From an uncultured Eubacteriales bacterium (GTDB lineage Bacteria > Bacillota > Clostridia > Oscillospirales > Acutalibacteraceae), in the NCBI GenBank assembly GCA_934615635.1, contig CAKTTT010000099.1, forward strand, positions 1 to 8,579: DNA of 8,579 nt, written 5' to 3'. Below are positions 6,910-8,579 of this stretch, piece after piece. The notes beneath the pieces were generated by a model. The model did no database searches. It was given only the letters and a program-made list of their open reading frames with translations, and was not told the DNA's origin. The first letter of the stretch is position 1. Each line of letters begins with the position of its first letter. A program made the position numbers and the translations under genes.

Positions 6910-6937
6910 TTGAATTCTGGAGGATATGTGCTATAAT
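6910..6937 (+). promoter_or_regulatory. Candidate sigma-A promoter reading into the decayed region
   Basis: TTGAAT (6910-6915) and a perfect TATAAT (6932-6937) are 16 bases apart on the plus strand, giving a predicted start near 6944. The first sequence downstream is a hairpin (6989-7016), followed by the decayed regulator region. The promoter may be the surviving promoter of that lost gene. Confidence 0.5.
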
Positions 6938-6988
6938 CAACCTCGATTTGCTCTTGGAAATTACTGGCATTTTTTGCTAATAGTTTCT

Positions 6989-7016
6989 ATCCCTACGCAG
7001 GTGCCCGCATAGGGAT
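6989..7016 (+). repeat. Inverted repeat at the edge of the GC-rich decayed region
   Basis: ATCCCTACGC (6989-6998) and GCATAGGGAT (7007-7016) pair over ten positions, one of them a G-T wobble, around an eight-base loop. No T-run follows, so it is not an intrinsic terminator. It lies about 45 bases after the predicted transcription start and could be a leader structure or a trace of an insertion boundary. Confidence 0.35.
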
Positions 7017-7101
7017 GCAGACAAAAGGAAACCCGGAATCCATCTGAGGGGATGGACGATAGGATCGCGGCGTGGTATCCCGACATCTGTCGGATGACGG
7101 C

Positions 7102-7540
7102 ATCATGGGTTTAGAGGCTTTCGGGGATGGCGGCGCCTTCCTGCGCATAGCCAACGAGCCGGGCCGCCGGCGTTGGAGATTCCTGTCCCGGCAGCGAGGA
7201 GGGGGAAATGGAGAAATTGTCTGACGAGCTCCGCTGCTGGCTGATGGTGGAAAAGACGGTCGCGTCCGGCCGACGTCCGGTGCGCTTTTCCTTCCGTCAA
7301 GTGGATATGGGCGAAGGGCCGGAGACCGGATGAGGCCTGTAGAGGGCGCTCTTATCAGGCCCTTCCGAAAGGCGCTGACGAGGCGGTTTTTGAGCTTCCG
7401 CTTCACGATGGGAGAGGACGGCGGGCGTTGTATGCCAATAAGCGGTTCCACCATCGTCCCTGTCTGCGGTGGCGGCCGGCCTGGAAGAGCCGCCTCCCGA
7501 TGACGCCCGGAAATTGGAGGAGAAGCTCCTTTATGAGTAA
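7102..7540 (+). pseudogene. Decayed protein-coding remnants in shifting frames, identity unknown
   Basis: No frame is open for long, yet protein-like pieces follow one another in different plus-strand frames. IMGLEAFGDGGAFLRIANE starts at 7102 in frame 1. MEKLSDELRCWLMVEKTVAS starts at 7208 in frame 2 after a good AGGAGG and stops at 7331-7333. EAVFELPLHDGRGRRALYAN starts at 7380 in frame 3. DDARKLEEKLLYE ends at the stop at 7538-7540 in frame 2. The third piece resembles a PAS-type strand followed by YANKRF, but this is weak. I read the stretch as a gene broken by several small insertions or deletions, possibly the N-terminal part of the LuxR-type remnant to the right. The 41-codon frame at 7208-7333 could still be translated. 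Chance open frames cannot be excluded. Confidence 0.35.
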
Positions 7541-7779
7541 GGGGGCTCCTCCCAATCCAGGGTCAACGGCGTGGGTCCGGTGCAGCTCCGTGCGGATCTG
7601 ACCGCCTCCGTTGTGAGGACGAATCCGCCTTTTAAAGCCTTCCTCGCATACTGTCGGCCGTATCGGGCCTCCGTCGGTGATGAATGGATCCATGAACGAT
7701 TGCAGACGGAAAAAGCCGATGCGGCTTCAGGCGCGTTCGCCGGTTGGCGAGGAAGCTCCCTTTTTGAGACCTCAGCATC
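7541..7779. other. Stretch with no identifiable gene between two remnants
   Basis: The open frames here give no recognisable domain and lack ribosome sites. A plus-strand frame from GTG 7571 runs through (with DEWIHERLQTEKADAASGAF), which might be another piece of the decayed gene, but I cannot support it. Minus-strand frames look like shadows. Confidence 0.35.
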
Positions 7780-8084
7780 ATGCCCATATCCATCGACGGC
7801 CAGATGGAAAAGCTGTTTATCACCTGTGTGAACACCACCCAGGCTATACGGTTCTCCGACAGGCGGACGATGTGCTTGATAAATTGGGAGAAGGAGGCTC
7901 TGCACGATGCAGCTCAAGGACGATCGAACAAGACAATGGCGCATCAAATGCCGGTTTCCGAAGGCGCCGTAAAGCGGGTTGTATCAGCTTATACAAAAAC
8001 GGCCTATCCAGTTTCGCAGGTGAGTTGGTTCGATATTGTCTGAGCGACAAAACGACGGCATTGCCGGGAATCCCTCTTGTGTGA
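7780..8084 (+). pseudogene. LuxR-type helix-turn-helix regulator remnant, frameshifted
   Basis: In frame 1, from about 7885, WEKEALHDAAQGRSNKTMAH followed by QMPVSEGAVKRVVS matches the core of LuxR/GerE DNA-binding domains, whose usual form is EREVL-AQGxSNKEIA-LFVSEGTVKxHVS. The match then breaks and resumes in frame 3 from 7986 with SLYKNGLSSFAGELVRYCLS, the usual last helix (IYKKLGLSSRAELVRYxL), ending at TGA 8082-8084. A single missing base near 7984-7988 restores the whole domain, so this is a frameshifted gene end. Several usual positions have drifted (KEIA to KTMA, KKLG to KN-G), as expected for a gene no longer under selection. Only the C-terminal DNA-binding part is recognisable; upstream sequence may contain the rest. 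The ancestor would have been a cytoplasmic transcription activator, but its signal domain is not identifiable. Confidence 0.6.
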
Positions 8085-8151
8085 ACGACGACCATATGAA
8101 ACAGACGATGTATACGGCTAAAGTGCCAGCGCAATTATTATGCCAATCTTT

Positions 8152-8166
8152 TATACTATAGGTATA
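8152..8166 (+). promoter_or_regulatory. Possible promoter/operator ahead of the last gene
   Basis: TATAC-TATAG-GTATA is a 5-5-5 inverted repeat within an AT-rich stretch about 50 bases before ATG 8214. TATACT (8152-8157) or TACAAT (8165-8170) could be a -10 box, but no good -35 element lies at the right distance. It may be a regulator-dependent promoter or a chance palindrome. Confidence 0.3.
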
Positions 8167-8213
8167 CAATAGCGGTCGATGAATAACAAATATATATTAG
8201 GAGTTGTTAAAAC

Positions 8214-8531
8214 ATGCGTCTTTTCGGCAGAAAAGGGTCTTCAGAAAAATTAACGGTTAAACGGGTGAAGGGGTATGTTTTCAAAGACTGCAAACTGATC
8301 CGCACCTTCGGACTGTTTGTCACCGTAAAGGATCATGATACCCATCAGATTCACATGGCCGATTTCATCGACAACTATTCCACCAGCAGGCAGGCGCTGG
8401 ATGTTTTTATTGAAAAGCTGTTCCGCCTGGCGCCTTATCAGATTCAGGACGTGATGGACGATGCCAAGCGGGAACGGGAGCTGGAGGAAATGGAGTTGCT
8501 GCTGGCGAAGGAAACCTCGGAGCAGCTATAA
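8214..8531 (+). CDS. Hypothetical small protein, 105 residues
   Basis: I do not recognise this protein. The gene is well formed: AGGAG (8199-8203) lies ten bases before ATG 8214, and the frame ends at TAA 8529-8531. The N-terminus is basic (MRLFGRKGSSEKLTVKRVKG). A strand-rich middle follows (YVFKDCKLIRTFGLFVTVKD), then a helical part with IEKLFRLAPYQIQDVMDDAK and a charged C-terminal helix rich in Glu and Lys (KRERELEEMELLLAKE). There is no signal peptide, membrane segment or metal motif. It is the only intact plus-strand gene in the right half, and its AT-rich upstream region suggests its own promoter. The window ends 48 bases after the stop with no terminator visible. Confidence 0.75.
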   Translation: MRLFGRKGSSEKLTVKRVKGYVFKDCKLIRTFGLFVTVKDHDTHQIHMADFIDNYSTSRQALDVFIEKLFRLAPYQIQDVMDDAKRERELEEMELLLAKETSEQL

Positions 8532-8579
8532 GGGACAGGGAGCGCGGGGAAGGGCCGGCCCATGGAGGCTCTATAGGGC

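Larger units (their letters stand above)
6540..6990. other. AT-rich island without genes
   Basis: This stretch is visibly AT-rich, in sharp contrast to the GC-rich sequence on both sides. No open frame with a ribosome site was found. A 17-codon frame at 6693-6746 (MDKLKHCAFCAMESICI) has no ribosome site and is probably chance. Candidate promoters facing right are at 6737-6765 and 6910-6937. The island separates the divergent MarR promoter from the decayed region to the right and may be a former regulatory region or acquired DNA. Confidence 0.5.

Noticed and set aside
7078..7096. Small perfect hairpin CCGACA-TC-TGTCGG and other short inverted repeats in the decayed region as a structured RNA or repeat family
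   Set aside because: The repeats differ in sequence and spacing and have two- to six-base arms, which is expected by chance in GC-rich sequence.
6993..7454. Minus-strand 153-codon frame
   Set aside because: The translation is dominated by Pro, Ser and Arg, with no ribosome site or domain, which is typical of a shadow frame in GC-rich DNA.
1..8579. CRISPR array, tRNA or rRNA genes, transposase or insertion-sequence ends
   Set aside because: No regularly spaced direct repeats, cloverleaf-like or ribosomal segments, or transposase motifs with flanking inverted repeats were found on reading both strands.

Overview
The window looks like chromosomal DNA from a GC-rich anaerobic Firmicute of the class Clostridia (an Oscillospiraceae-like gut lineage is my best guess). 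This is inferred from the gene families: glycogen phosphorylase, a clostridial cytidylate kinase-like protein, and a MarR regulator next to a two-gene ABC exporter. It also fits the strong AGGAGG-type ribosome sites, sigma-A promoters and TTG starts. No ribosomal RNA, tRNA, CRISPR array or complete mobile element was seen.

Layout. The first 97 bases are the 3' end of a plus-strand glycogen phosphorylase gene. After a non-coding stretch, a strong 16-bp hairpin at 388-423 separates it from a run of minus-strand genes. Read in transcription order (right to left), that run is a MarR-type repressor (6475 to 6041), two overlapping ABC exporter half-transporters (5860 to 4121 and 4134 to 2230), a terminator, a cytidylate kinase-like gene with its own promoter (2052 to 1426), and an unrecognised 276-codon gene (about 1366 to 536).

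The MarR gene has a perfect TTGACA-17-TATAAT promoter. A 6-4-6 inverted repeat covers its predicted start of transcription, and a near copy lies just ahead of the exporter genes. This suggests that the repressor controls both itself and the exporter, with a hairpin between them that may set their ratio. The exporter is a classic asymmetric heterodimer: the upstream subunit has a degenerate nucleotide site (Asp for the catalytic Glu, Gln for the H-loop His) and the downstream subunit has the intact one.

To the right of the repressor the sequence changes. About 6540-6990 is an AT-rich island without genes, holding at least one good plus-strand promoter. About 7100-8084 is GC-rich but has no intact gene. 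It carries protein-like fragments that hop between reading frames and ends in a recognisable LuxR-type helix-turn-helix split by a one-base frameshift, so I read it as one or more decayed regulator genes. The window ends with a complete small plus-strand gene of unknown function (8214-8531).

I do not see convincing evidence of a wholly new system. The most useful leads are the duplicated operator architecture around the exporter, the decayed LuxR gene behind a live-looking promoter, and the uncertain 5' end of the 276-codon gene.
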